Assembly: GCA_019314105.1 (NCBI GenBank)
Contig: JAFCZY010000086.1
Span: 1 to 7,463, forward strand
DNA: 7,463 nt
Source of the DNA: Deltaproteobacteria bacterium
GTDB lineage: Bacteria; Desulfobacterota; Desulfobacteria; Desulfobacterales; Desulfobacteraceae
Reading direction: 5' to 3'
A program made the position numbers and the translations under genes. The notes beneath the pieces were generated by a model. That model saw only the letters and a program-made list of their open reading frames with translations. It did not search any database and was not told where the DNA came from. Of this stretch, positions 1 to 6,319 are shown piece after piece (positions within the stretch are counted from its first letter, which is position 1; each line of letters opens with the position of its first letter).

Positions 1-432
1 TACCAGGGTGCAGTTTTTGATTTCTACATAACACTTTTCACCAGAGACCTTTTCCAATAGCAGATCAAGCCTTGTATGACTGCTCGTTTTCACTTCAGCT
101 ATCACACGATCATAGCCGGACAACTCTTTTATCAGACCATTCTCAATGGATTGTTTCACCAGTTTATTGGGCACCTGGGTATTGATACCGATCAAAGTTC
201 CCGGCACCTTAATCAATTCCCAGGTATATTTGTATTTTCTTTTAGGATTATCGCTTTCTGACAGCCAGACCTGTGATCCGGGAATCGCACACCCTTTCAT
301 GGAACCGGAATTCGGACAATGGGCCGTCACTTTTTCACCTATTTCAAGCTCGATATCGGCAAGAAACCGTTTATACCGCTTTATTAACCGCCCGTTAATT
401 AACGATGGCAGTTGAAACCCTTTGTATTTCAC
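1..432 (-). CDS. sfsA: SfsA family protein (DNA-binding/nuclease-like), 3' part beyond window
   Basis: Only the first 144 residues are present; the gene runs off the left edge. The family is usually about 230-240 residues, so about 90 are missing. The reading matches E. coli SfsA closely from memory: RYKRFLAD (19-26), HCPNSGSMKGC (38-48), SDNPKRKYKYTWEL (60-73) and YVEIKNCTL (135-143). D123 followed by E137-x-K139 fits the PD-(D/E)xK nuclease-like core of the family. SfsA was named for stimulating maltose-gene expression in E. coli and binds DNA; its true biochemical role is poorly defined. I chose the GTG start at 432 because the ATG two bases upstream runs straight into TGA, and a GGAAGTG ribosome site (about 436-442) precedes it. 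The gene diverges from proC. Confidence 0.93.
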   Translation of the reverse strand, partial: MKYKGFQLPSLINGRLIKRYKRFLADIELEIGEKVTAHCPNSGSMKGCAIPGSQVWLSESDNPKRKYKYTWELIKVPGTLIGINTQVPNKLVKQSIENGLIKELSGYDRVIAEVKTSSHTRLDLLLEKVSGEKCYVEIKNCTLV

Positions 433-627
433 ATCCACTTCCTTTTATTATTCTTTAACCCCATCTTCATACCATCATACCTGATTTATAATCATCATAC
501 TGATTTTTGTTTTATGATAAAATAGATAAGCAATTACAGGGCCATAAATTTATCTTGACTATATTAATTTTAAGGTCTTAATATAAATCCTTTATTTTAA
601 TCAATCATATGAAGGAGTCATATCAAT
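433..627. other. sfsA-proC divergent intergenic region
   Basis: This 195-bp AT-rich gap lies between two divergent genes and must carry both promoters. On the minus strand a TATGATG motif recurs several times (about 465-502), which may be part of the sfsA promoter or just low-complexity sequence. I see no RNA gene or convincing operator here. Confidence 0.6.
555..587 (+). promoter_or_regulatory. candidate sigma70-type promoter for proC
   Basis: TTGACT at 555-560 matches the -35 consensus at 5 of 6 bases. The -10 is ambiguous: TAATAT at 579-584 (18-bp spacer, 4/6) or TATAAA at 582-587 (5/6 but a 21-bp spacer). Transcription would begin about 35 bp before the proC start. No regulator site is visible. 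Confidence 0.35.
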
Positions 628-1485
628 ATGCTGCAGGATAAAAAAATAGGCTTTATTGGAAGCGGGAACATGGGTGAGGCGTTGATCAGTGGTCTGGTCC
701 TTTCCAAGGCGACAAAACCTGAAAATATTATCTGTTCAGACATTGCAGAAGGTCTTCTAGAAGAAATTCAAAACAAATACAATGTCTTAACCACCACAGA
801 CAATATTAAAGTGGTACAAAAATCTGATATCATCGTCTATGCCACAAAACCCCAAATCTTAGGATCCGTCTTAAAAGAAACCGGACCTGCCCTTGATCAA
901 TCAAAACTGATCATTTCAATTGCAGCGGGTGTTCCCCTGGCTGCCATCGCATCAGGACTTCGCAAGGAACTTCGGCTGATCAGGGTGATGCCCAATATCT
1001 GTGCATTTGTAAAAGAGAGCGCCACCGCCATTGCAGCCGGTGAATACGCATCAAAAGATGATGTGGCCCTTGCAAGAGCTATTTTTGATTCTGTCGGAAA
1101 AACTGTCTTTATTCAGGAAAATATTCTCATGGATGCGTTTACCGGATTAAGCGGCAGTGGCCCTGCCTATATCTTTATCATTGTTGAGGCCATGGCAGAT
1201 GCCGGGGTTAAGATGGGATTATCAAGAAAAGACTCTCTGTTTTTATCCACCCAGACGGTTCTTGGGGCGGCAAAACTCCTGCTTGAATCAAAAGAACATC
1301 CCGGACAGCTCAAAGACAGGGTGGCCTCTCCCGGTGGAACAGCCATTGCCGGTATCCATACCCTGGAACAGGGAGGGCTTCGAACCACCATGATCAATGC
1401 CATAGAATCGGCCACGAAACGGTCAAAAGAGCTGGGGGAGATGATGGTAAAAGATTTTATAGAGAATAATAAAAAAGGCCATTAA
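628..1485 (+). CDS. proC: pyrroline-5-carboxylate reductase
   Basis: This cytoplasmic enzyme catalyses the last step of proline synthesis, the NAD(P)H-dependent reduction of 1-pyrroline-5-carboxylate to L-proline. At 285 residues it is slightly longer than the usual 265-280. The N-terminal Rossmann fold shows GxGxxG at 11-16 (GSGNMG), ATKPQ at 72-76 and RVMPN at 119-123. The C-terminal dimerisation and substrate domain carries the P5CR signature: LSGSGPAY (174-181), DAGVKMGL (191-198), ASPGGTA (233-239) and TLEQGGLR (245-252). The start is ATG with an AAGGAG ribosome site at 612-617, 10 nt upstream. It appears monocistronic, with its own promoter region shared divergently with sfsA. No plus-strand terminator is obvious; the hairpin beyond its end has its T-tract on the opposite strand. 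Confidence 0.97.
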   Translation: MLQDKKIGFIGSGNMGEALISGLVLSKATKPENIICSDIAEGLLEEIQNKYNVLTTTDNIKVVQKSDIIVYATKPQILGSVLKETGPALDQSKLIISIAAGVPLAAIASGLRKELRLIRVMPNICAFVKESATAIAAGEYASKDDVALARAIFDSVGKTVFIQENILMDAFTGLSGSGPAYIFIIVEAMADAGVKMGLSRKDSLFLSTQTVLGAAKLLLESKEHPGQLKDRVASPGGTAIAGIHTLEQGGLRTTMINAIESATKRSKELGEMMVKDFIENNKKGH

Positions 1486-1497
1486 AATATATCGAGT

Positions 1498-1548
1498 AAA
1501 AAAAAATCGGGGCAGAATTCACAACATGGCGTTGTATTTCTGCCCCGA
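1498..1548 (-). terminator. intrinsic terminator of the 117-residue protein gene
   Basis: A perfect 11-bp inverted repeat (TCGGGGCAGAA at 1507-1517 and TTCTGCCCCGA at 1538-1548) encloses a second 5-bp one (ACAAC 1521-1525 / GTTGT 1531-1535). Read on the minus strand, the stem is followed at once by nine T residues (1506-1498). It therefore terminates the leftward gene ending at 1592. On the plus strand no T-tract follows, although the hairpin could still impede proC transcripts. Confidence 0.9.
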
Positions 1549-1591
1549 CCGTTTGGCTCTGGAACTTCAAGGTGGTGGTTAAGATTCGGGC

Positions 1592-1945
1592 TTAAACTTC
1601 AAGTTCTTTTTTGAGCCAATCTTTGACGTCTCCTTCAACCGCATAGACACCCTTATATTGACCGATTCCCTTCATAAATTCTGTTTCAAGATTCTGTGGC
1701 AGCCTGAAATTCCCCAACTCTTCGGAATCAAACCCTTTTCTTCTAACCAGGGTTAAGATGGGTGGCTTTTTCCATGTATTAATAACGAAATACACGGTTT
1801 CATTATGACTATCTCTTGAATTATAATAGGCCTGTGATCTTAACGGCTCCCATTCAAGGTGAAGTGCAATGGCCTCTTCCGGTGTCATTTCCCAATCCAC
1901 AGAATTAACCAGGTCCCAGTTATCTTTTATCTCACAAATATTCAT
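1592..1945 (-). CDS. conserved small protein of sulfate reducers (DVU0772-like?)
   Basis: This is a 117-residue soluble protein with no signal peptide or membrane segment. Visible blocks are NICEIKDNWDLV (2-13), DWEMTPEEAIALHLEW (17-32), VYFVINTWKKPP (51-62), LTLVRR (64-69) and KGVYAVEGDVKDWLKKEL (98-115). I associate this pattern with a family of uncharacterised proteins in Desulfovibrio and relatives (DVU0772-like), but that is a recollection and the function is unknown. The only cysteine is C4, so metal binding through cysteines is unlikely. I chose the ATG at 1945 because GGAGG lies 5 nt upstream (1951-1955); an in-frame ATG 11 codons earlier lacks such a site. It is transcribed alone, converges on proC and ends at a strong intrinsic terminator. 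Confidence 0.8.
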   Translation of the reverse strand: MNICEIKDNWDLVNSVDWEMTPEEAIALHLEWEPLRSQAYYNSRDSHNETVYFVINTWKKPPILTLVRRKGFDSEELGNFRLPQNLETEFMKGIGQYKGVYAVEGDVKDWLKKELEV

Positions 1946-2109
1946 ATTCGCCTCCAGGATTTTTTGTTGTTGAACCAAATATTGGAAATAAATAGAGCAA
2001 ATTGCGTGCCTGCATTATCATTTTATCTAAAACCGCTTTTAATAAAGGAGTTTTAACGATTTAAAAAAGAGGGGGGGGGAGAATAAAAAAACTTATGATA
2101 CACATTCAA
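1946..2109. other. intergenic region upstream of the 117-residue protein gene
   Basis: This 164-bp stretch separates the rubrerythrin operon end from the next leftward gene and should hold that gene's promoter. GATAAT on the minus strand near 2010 is a possible -10, but I find no convincing -35. It also holds a run of nine G (2071-2079) and a run of seven A (2085-2091). Confidence 0.45.
2071..2079. repeat. homopolymer tract G9
   Basis: Nine consecutive G residues flanked by A-rich sequence, outside any coding frame. Tracts of this length can slip in replication and are prone to sequencing error. Confidence 0.85.
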
Positions 2110-2149
2110 GGCACAACAAATGAGTCATAAATGTCTCATTTGTTGTGCC
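2110..2149 (-). terminator. 40-bp near-perfect palindrome after the rubrerythrin operon
   Basis: Perfect 15-bp arms (2110-2124 and 2135-2149) flank a 10-bp centre that pairs by three more base pairs, so 18 of 20 positions match. It begins 9 bp beyond the rubrerythrin stop codon, where an operon terminator is expected. No T-tract follows directly on either strand; on the minus strand a T7 run comes only about 18 bp later. A 3' end-stabilising hairpin or a protein-binding palindrome are alternatives. Confidence 0.55.
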
Positions 2150-2158
2150 AGATAGATT

Positions 2159-2734
2159 CTACCAGTTTTCACAAAGTAATTCAAAAAATCCTGTTGGTTT
2201 CACACAGGCAGGACACTTATCGGGTGCAGCTTTTCCCGTATGGATATATCCGCAGCTCAGGCAACGCCAGACTTTTTCTTCGTCTTTTTGAAAGACCCTG
2301 TCCTTTGCAATGTTCCGGGCCAGCTCAAGATACAGTTTTTCATGATGCTTTTCAGCTACAATAATATTATTAAATGTATCTTCCGCCCTTTCAAAACCTT
2401 CATCCTTGGCGATTATTGCAAATTTGGCATACATATCCTCACTGACATATTTTTCCAAAGCTGCTGCCGAAAGAAGATTGGCACGGGTATCCTTAATCAC
2501 ACCAGTGGGGAAAACCCATTTTATTTCAAGCTCTCCCCCGTTAAAAAATTTAAAAAACCGCAGGGCATGTTCAAATTCCTGATCTGCAGTTTCAGTAAAT
2601 ATTTTTGCAATCTGGATAAACCCATCTTCCCTGGCTTTGTTTGCAAAAAAATCATACCGTGTTCTGGCCTGGGTTTCTGCTGAAAAAGAAATATGAAGAT
2701 TTTTAGCCGTCTGACTTTCCCTGAACTTAACCAT
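2159..2734 (-). CDS. rbr: rubrerythrin, Glu97 ligand replaced by Val
   Basis: Rubrerythrin is a cytoplasmic diiron peroxidase that removes hydrogen peroxide in anaerobes. The 191 residues match the D. vulgaris protein in length and numbering from memory, including the C-terminal Trp. The diiron domain keeps E20, E53, H56, E94, E128 and H131. The C-terminal rubredoxin domain keeps its four Fe ligands, C158, C161, C174 and C177. Position 97, where the usual GENxE pattern supplies the redox-switching Glu, is Val (LEKYVSED, 93-100). I prefer the ATG at 2734 because GAAGG sits 5-6 nt upstream; a GTG two codons earlier has its ribosome site too close. It is last in the operon, 14 bp after the ferredoxin gene, which could supply electrons. 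Confidence 0.95.
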   Translation of the reverse strand: MVKFRESQTAKNLHISFSAETQARTRYDFFANKAREDGFIQIAKIFTETADQEFEHALRFFKFFNGGELEIKWVFPTGVIKDTRANLLSAAALEKYVSEDMYAKFAIIAKDEGFERAEDTFNNIIVAEKHHEKLYLELARNIAKDRVFQKDEEKVWRCLSCGYIHTGKAAPDKCPACVKPTGFFELLCENW

Positions 2735-2748
2735 AGGCACCTTCTTTT

Positions 2749-2940
2749 TTATTCTTCAATGATAATGGCATCAGCACCGCATTCCTCTGCTGCCTTGCGA
2801 ACGATGTCTTTCAGATGTTCCGGAATCTCATCGGTTTTAATGGTGGATTTTAATTGATCTTCATCATATTCAAAAATTTCAGGACAAAGCTCATTACAGT
2901 TCCTGTCGCCCATGCACTGTTTTGTAATCGTTACTTTCAT
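2749..2940 (-). CDS. single-cluster ferredoxin with Cys3Asp ligand set
   Basis: This is a 63-residue soluble electron carrier. The motif is C9-x2-D12-x2-C15-x3-C19-P20, with a remote C54, the pattern of the Pyrococcus furiosus and Desulfovibrio single-cluster ferredoxins. There C11, D14, C17 and C56 bind a [4Fe-4S] or [3Fe-4S] cluster, so C9, D12, C15 and C54 are the expected ligands here. Asp in place of the second Cys usually allows 3Fe/4Fe interconversion. C19 matches the family cysteine that forms a disulfide, but its usual partner 8 residues before the last ligand is I46, so no disulfide is possible. The remote motif is CG rather than CP. ATG at 2940 has AAGGAG at 2949-2954. It lies between the membrane flavoprotein and rubrerythrin, so electron transfer to one of them is plausible. 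Confidence 0.93.
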   Translation of the reverse strand: MKVTITKQCMGDRNCNELCPEIFEYDEDQLKSTIKTDEIPEHLKDIVRKAAEECGADAIIIEE

Positions 2941-2989
2941 TTTAAACGCTCCTTTTTTAAAATAATTTATTTAAAATTTTACAACTTTC

Positions 2990-5134
2990 TTATTTTCGCA
3001 TCCAGGCATGGTATTTTTTAATCCATGCAAGCAGTTTTTGAGGTGCATGGTTTTTCTTCCACAACCCGGCTGCATACTTATTTGCCTCAGCCATTGTAGG
3101 GTAAATATGAATCGTCCCTAAAATCTTATTCAATCCTATTCCATGTTTCATTGCAAGGACAAACTCGGAAATTACATCAGCCGCATGGTTCCCCACAATG
3201 GTGACCCCCAATATTTTATCCTTTCCCGGAACTGTCAAAACCTTTACAAACCCATGATTTTCAGAATCAGCAATGGCCCGGTCAAGATCATCAATCCCAT
3301 ACTTAACCATTTCATAATCAATGTGAGCAAGTTTAGCTTCTGTTTCATTGATGCCAACCCTGGCCACTTCAGGATCAGTGTAAGTGGCCCATGGGATGGT
3401 ATTGTAATCCACAATAAATTTTTTAAATCTTCCAAACAGGGCATTCACAGCGGAATACCAGGATTCGTGGGCGGCGGTATGGGTAAATAAATACCGGCCA
3501 TGAACATCTCCGCTGCAATAAATATTGGAAAAATTGGTCTGTAAAAATTCATTGGTTTCAATATGTTTACTTTTGTTAAGTTCAATACCAAGCTCTTCAA
3601 GGCCAAACCCTTTCACATTTGGAGTTCTTCCAAGGGCAATCAAAATCTCATCAAATGGAATCCTGATTTGTTTTCCATCATGATCACAAACCAGTTGTTT
3701 TTCTTCCCCGAAAACATCAATGGCTTTGGCTGAATGATTCAAAAGCACCTGTATGCCTTCTGCCTGAAACCTGTCTAAAACGATTTGAGCAGCGTCGGGA
3801 TCTTCTTTTTTCATTATTCTTGAACCCCTCTGTACAAGGATTACCTTTGATCCCAGCCTTGAGAATCCCTGGGCCAGCTCACACCCTATAGGCCCTGCAC
3901 CCAATACCAAAAAGGTTTTTGGAAGTATTCTGATATCCCAGATATTGTCCGAGGTAAGATATTTTATCTGGTCCAGTCCCGGCAGATCAGGAACCATTGG
4001 CTTTGCGCCCGTGGCAACAATAATATTTTTTGTGGTTAAAATTCTATCATTCACCGTTACTTCAAAAGGAGATATAATTTTTGCCCTGCCCTGGATACAA
4101 TCCACACCCAATCGGGTATACCGTTCAACTGAATCATGGGGTTCCACTTTTTTTATAATGGATTGAATACGTTCCATTACCGTTGCAAAATTAAAATTCA
4201 CATCAACTCTATCAAACCCGAACTCTTTTGCCCTTTTAGTATAGGATAAAAGTCTGGCACTGGCGATCAGCGCCTTGCTGGGTACGCACCCTGTATTAAG
4301 GCAATCTCCACCCATTTTATGTTCTTCAATCAAAGCCACTTTTGCCTTAACAGCCGCGGCAATATAGGAAGCCACAAGCCCGGCGGACCCCGCACCTATC
4401 ACCACAAGGTTATAATCATAAACTTTCGGTTTTGAAAATTTAGAAAATACTTTTTGCTGTCTTACAATTGCTGTGAAGCGCTTGGCGATAATCGGAAAAA
4501 TACCTAATAAGGCAAAGGAAAGAATGATATTCAACGATAAAATCTGGCTGGCTGTTTCTATTTTCGCAAGCTGAGTTCCTGCATTAATAAATACGATGGT
4601 TCCAGGTAGCATTCCCACCTGGGAGACAATATAGAAAACAAAGGTGCGAATGGTGGTAACCCCCATGACAAGGTTAATCACAAAAAATGGAAATATAGGC
4701 ACAAGCCTTAAGGTAAACAGATAAAATCCGCCCTCTTTGTCTATCCCTTTATTGATGGCAGAAAGCTTTGATGAAAATTTATGCTGAACCCAGTCTTTGA
4801 ACATGTACCGGGAAACTAAAAAGGCTAATGTTGCTCCTATGGTGCTGGCAAAGGAGACAAGCAACACCCCGTAAAAAAGTCCGAATAAGGCACCGCCGGC
4901 AAGTGTCATAATTGCGGCTCCAGGAAGGGACAAAGCTGTTACAAGAATATAGATGGTCATGTAAATAGCCATTGTCATGACTTTATGCTGACCATAATAT
5001 TCCTTAAAAGCGTCAAGTTCATTTTTCAGGTTGGCGAGAGAAAAATAACCATCCAGATTAAATATAAAAAATATTGAGATTAAACCCGCTATAAAAAGCA
5101 GCAGTACAATTTTAAATCCCAATTTTTTTTTCAT
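2990..5134 (-). CDS. VTT/TVP38 membrane domain fused to FAD disulfide reductase (MerA/Lpd-like)
   Basis: A 714-residue two-part protein. Residues 1-225 form a VTT (TVP38/TMEM64, DedA-like) membrane domain with about six hydrophobic segments (roughly 7-27, 53-72, 76-108, 137-160, 165-188, 199-219) and the conserved GGALFG (80-85) and RLVPIFPF (143-150) blocks. Residues 240-714 form a class I pyridine nucleotide-disulfide oxidoreductase: FAD GxGxxG at 247-252, redox disulfide C278-x4-C283 (CLNTGC), NAD(P) GAGPIG at 412-417 and the second FAD motif CSGD at 540-543. At the usual catalytic His-Pro-Thr position stands Y678 (HIYPT, 676-680), with E683 kept, as in MerA. The C-terminal Cys pair of MerA is absent, so mercuric reduction is doubtful. 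The substrate is unknown; a low-molecular-weight or protein disulfide, persulfide or selenosulfide at the membrane is an inference. ATG at 5134 has AAGGAAG 7 nt upstream. Confidence 0.93.
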   Translation of the reverse strand: MKKKLGFKIVLLLFIAGLISIFFIFNLDGYFSLANLKNELDAFKEYYGQHKVMTMAIYMTIYILVTALSLPGAAIMTLAGGALFGLFYGVLLVSFASTIGATLAFLVSRYMFKDWVQHKFSSKLSAINKGIDKEGGFYLFTLRLVPIFPFFVINLVMGVTTIRTFVFYIVSQVGMLPGTIVFINAGTQLAKIETASQILSLNIILSFALLGIFPIIAKRFTAIVRQQKVFSKFSKPKVYDYNLVVIGAGSAGLVASYIAAAVKAKVALIEEHKMGGDCLNTGCVPSKALIASARLLSYTKRAKEFGFDRVDVNFNFATVMERIQSIIKKVEPHDSVERYTRLGVDCIQGRAKIISPFEVTVNDRILTTKNIIVATGAKPMVPDLPGLDQIKYLTSDNIWDIRILPKTFLVLGAGPIGCELAQGFSRLGSKVILVQRGSRIMKKEDPDAAQIVLDRFQAEGIQVLLNHSAKAIDVFGEEKQLVCDHDGKQIRIPFDEILIALGRTPNVKGFGLEELGIELNKSKHIETNEFLQTNFSNIYCSGDVHGRYLFTHTAAHESWYSAVNALFGRFKKFIVDYNTIPWATYTDPEVARVGINETEAKLAHIDYEMVKYGIDDLDRAIADSENHGFVKVLTVPGKDKILGVTIVGNHAADVISEFVLAMKHGIGLNKILGTIHIYPTMAEANKYAAGLWKKNHAPQKLLAWIKKYHAWMRK

Positions 5135-5154
5135 TATTATTCTTCCTTATAACC

Positions 5155-6276
5155 CTATAACTCTTTTTCAATAGCCTGAAATTTCTTCATAAACTTGCGG
5201 TCAATATAGTCTTTAATCATAAATGCAATTTTCCCTTTAAATACCAGCCATTTTTTCTTGAATACGCCAAATCCACCGCCAACATTAAAAATCAAAAGAT
5301 ATTCAGGTCCTGGATCAAATGCTTCAAAATCGCCTCCTTCAAGGCTTGCCAATAGGTTATGAAGCAGGACAGGATTTTGTCGGACTGCATACACCCCGAC
5401 TTTATCCAGGGGCTGGTCCTTAAAATAAATGCAATCACCGCCACCAAATATTTCAGGATATTTTTCATTTTGCAGATATTTATTCACTAAAAGCCCTTTA
5501 TCCGGTCCAACAGGCAGACCAGACTCTTCAAAGATAGTGGAAGGTTTAACACCTATCGCCATAAAAATAAAATCTGTTAAAAATATTTCACCTGATTCAA
5601 GACAAATTTCATCGGATTTGATCTCTTTTACATATCCGGCTTCTATAATTTGAATCCCCCTGTTCTGAAGGGAGGACATAACCCTTGATCTGATACTTTC
5701 GGGAAATCTTACCATAAATTTTCTGCCGGAAAAAATATGTATATCCGGCATATTCTGCTTCATCTTTTTTGCCAGTTGCCAAACATTTCCTGCAACTTCG
5801 GCAGATGAAGGACCGCCTCCCACGATACTGACAATAATCTTTTTTTGTGAAAATATTTTTTTGAGTTTATCCGATGCCTCCATGAGTTTTTCAATCGGTT
5901 TAACCGGGTAAATATTGTCATGGTCTTCATGGACTGCCTGCATGGGAACATAACTGCCCGCATTAAAGGAAAGCACGTCATAGGTAAATGTATGCCCTGT
6001 TTTAGTATAAATCTCTTTAATATCCGGATCAATCCGGATGACTTTATCCTTTACAAAAATACCGCCCTGTTTTTGAACCACATCTCTTGTGGCAAAACGG
6101 ATATCGTCAGAGCTGTATGTCCCGCCCAGCATCCCAGGGCCCATGCCGGAATAATAGTGATAAAAAGAGGGGCCGATTACGGTAACTTTGAAACCCTTTT
6201 CAACAAATTTGCCGATATTTTCAAGGGTCATCATATGGGCATGGCCACCCCCGATGAGCACAAGATGTTTTCTCAT
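5155..6276 (-). CDS. FAD/NAD(P)-binding oxidoreductase of the SelD N-terminal-fusion type
   Basis: A 373-residue soluble or peripheral flavoprotein of the NDH-2/sulfide:quinone reductase superfamily (COG1252). The first motif, LIGGGHAH (7-14), with YYSGMGPGMLGG (41-52) and the second dinucleotide motif GGGPSSAEVAG (153-163), resembles TIGR03169, the domain found N-terminal to selenophosphate synthetase SelD in some bacteria. GGGDCIYF (278-285) is the second FAD-contact motif. Only C225 and C282 are present, so the cysteines that sulfide:quinone reductases use are missing. The third small residue of the second dinucleotide motif is S158 instead of Gly. ATG at 6276 has AAGGAG at 6285-6290. It lies 43 bp after the predicted selenoprotein gene and 20 bp before the VTT-FAD gene. 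No SelD domain follows. A plain NADH:quinone reductase is the main alternative. Confidence 0.85.
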   Translation of the reverse strand: MRKHLVLIGGGHAHMMTLENIGKFVEKGFKVTVIGPSFYHYYSGMGPGMLGGTYSSDDIRFATRDVVQKQGGIFVKDKVIRIDPDIKEIYTKTGHTFTYDVLSFNAGSYVPMQAVHEDHDNIYPVKPIEKLMEASDKLKKIFSQKKIIVSIVGGGPSSAEVAGNVWQLAKKMKQNMPDIHIFSGRKFMVRFPESIRSRVMSSLQNRGIQIIEAGYVKEIKSDEICLESGEIFLTDFIFMAIGVKPSTIFEESGLPVGPDKGLLVNKYLQNEKYPEIFGGGDCIYFKDQPLDKVGVYAVRQNPVLLHNLLASLEGGDFEAFDPGPEYLLIFNVGGGFGVFKKKWLVFKGKIAFMIKDYIDRKFMKKFQAIEKEL

Positions 6277-6291
6277 TTTACCCTCTCCTTT

Positions 6292-6317
6292 TGCGTGTGA
6301 CCTTCGGGTTACGCGCA
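6292..6317 (-). other. intercistronic hairpin
   Basis: TGCGTGTGACC (6292-6302) pairs with GGTTACGCGCA (6307-6317) at 9 of 11 positions around a four-base loop. It fills the gap from just past the stop of the fusion gene (6320) to just before the ribosome site of the next gene (6285-6290). It lacks a T-tract, so it is not a classical terminator. It may act in mRNA processing, stability or tuning of translation. Confidence 0.55.
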
Positions 6318-6319
6318 GA

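Noticed and set aside
1507..1548. Terminator for proC on the plus strand
   Set aside because: The T-run follows the stem only on the minus strand; on the plus strand the stem is followed by mixed sequence.
2240..2683. Long plus-strand open frame opposite rubrerythrin
   Set aside because: It is the antisense shadow of a clearly identified gene and has no recognisable domain or ribosome site.
2990..5134. Mercuric reductase (MerA)
   Set aside because: The C-terminal Cys pair and the N-terminal metal-binding domain of MerA are missing, and no mer genes are nearby.
5155..6276. Sulfide:quinone oxidoreductase
   Set aside because: Only two cysteines occur, and neither they nor their spacing fit the catalytic cysteines of that family.
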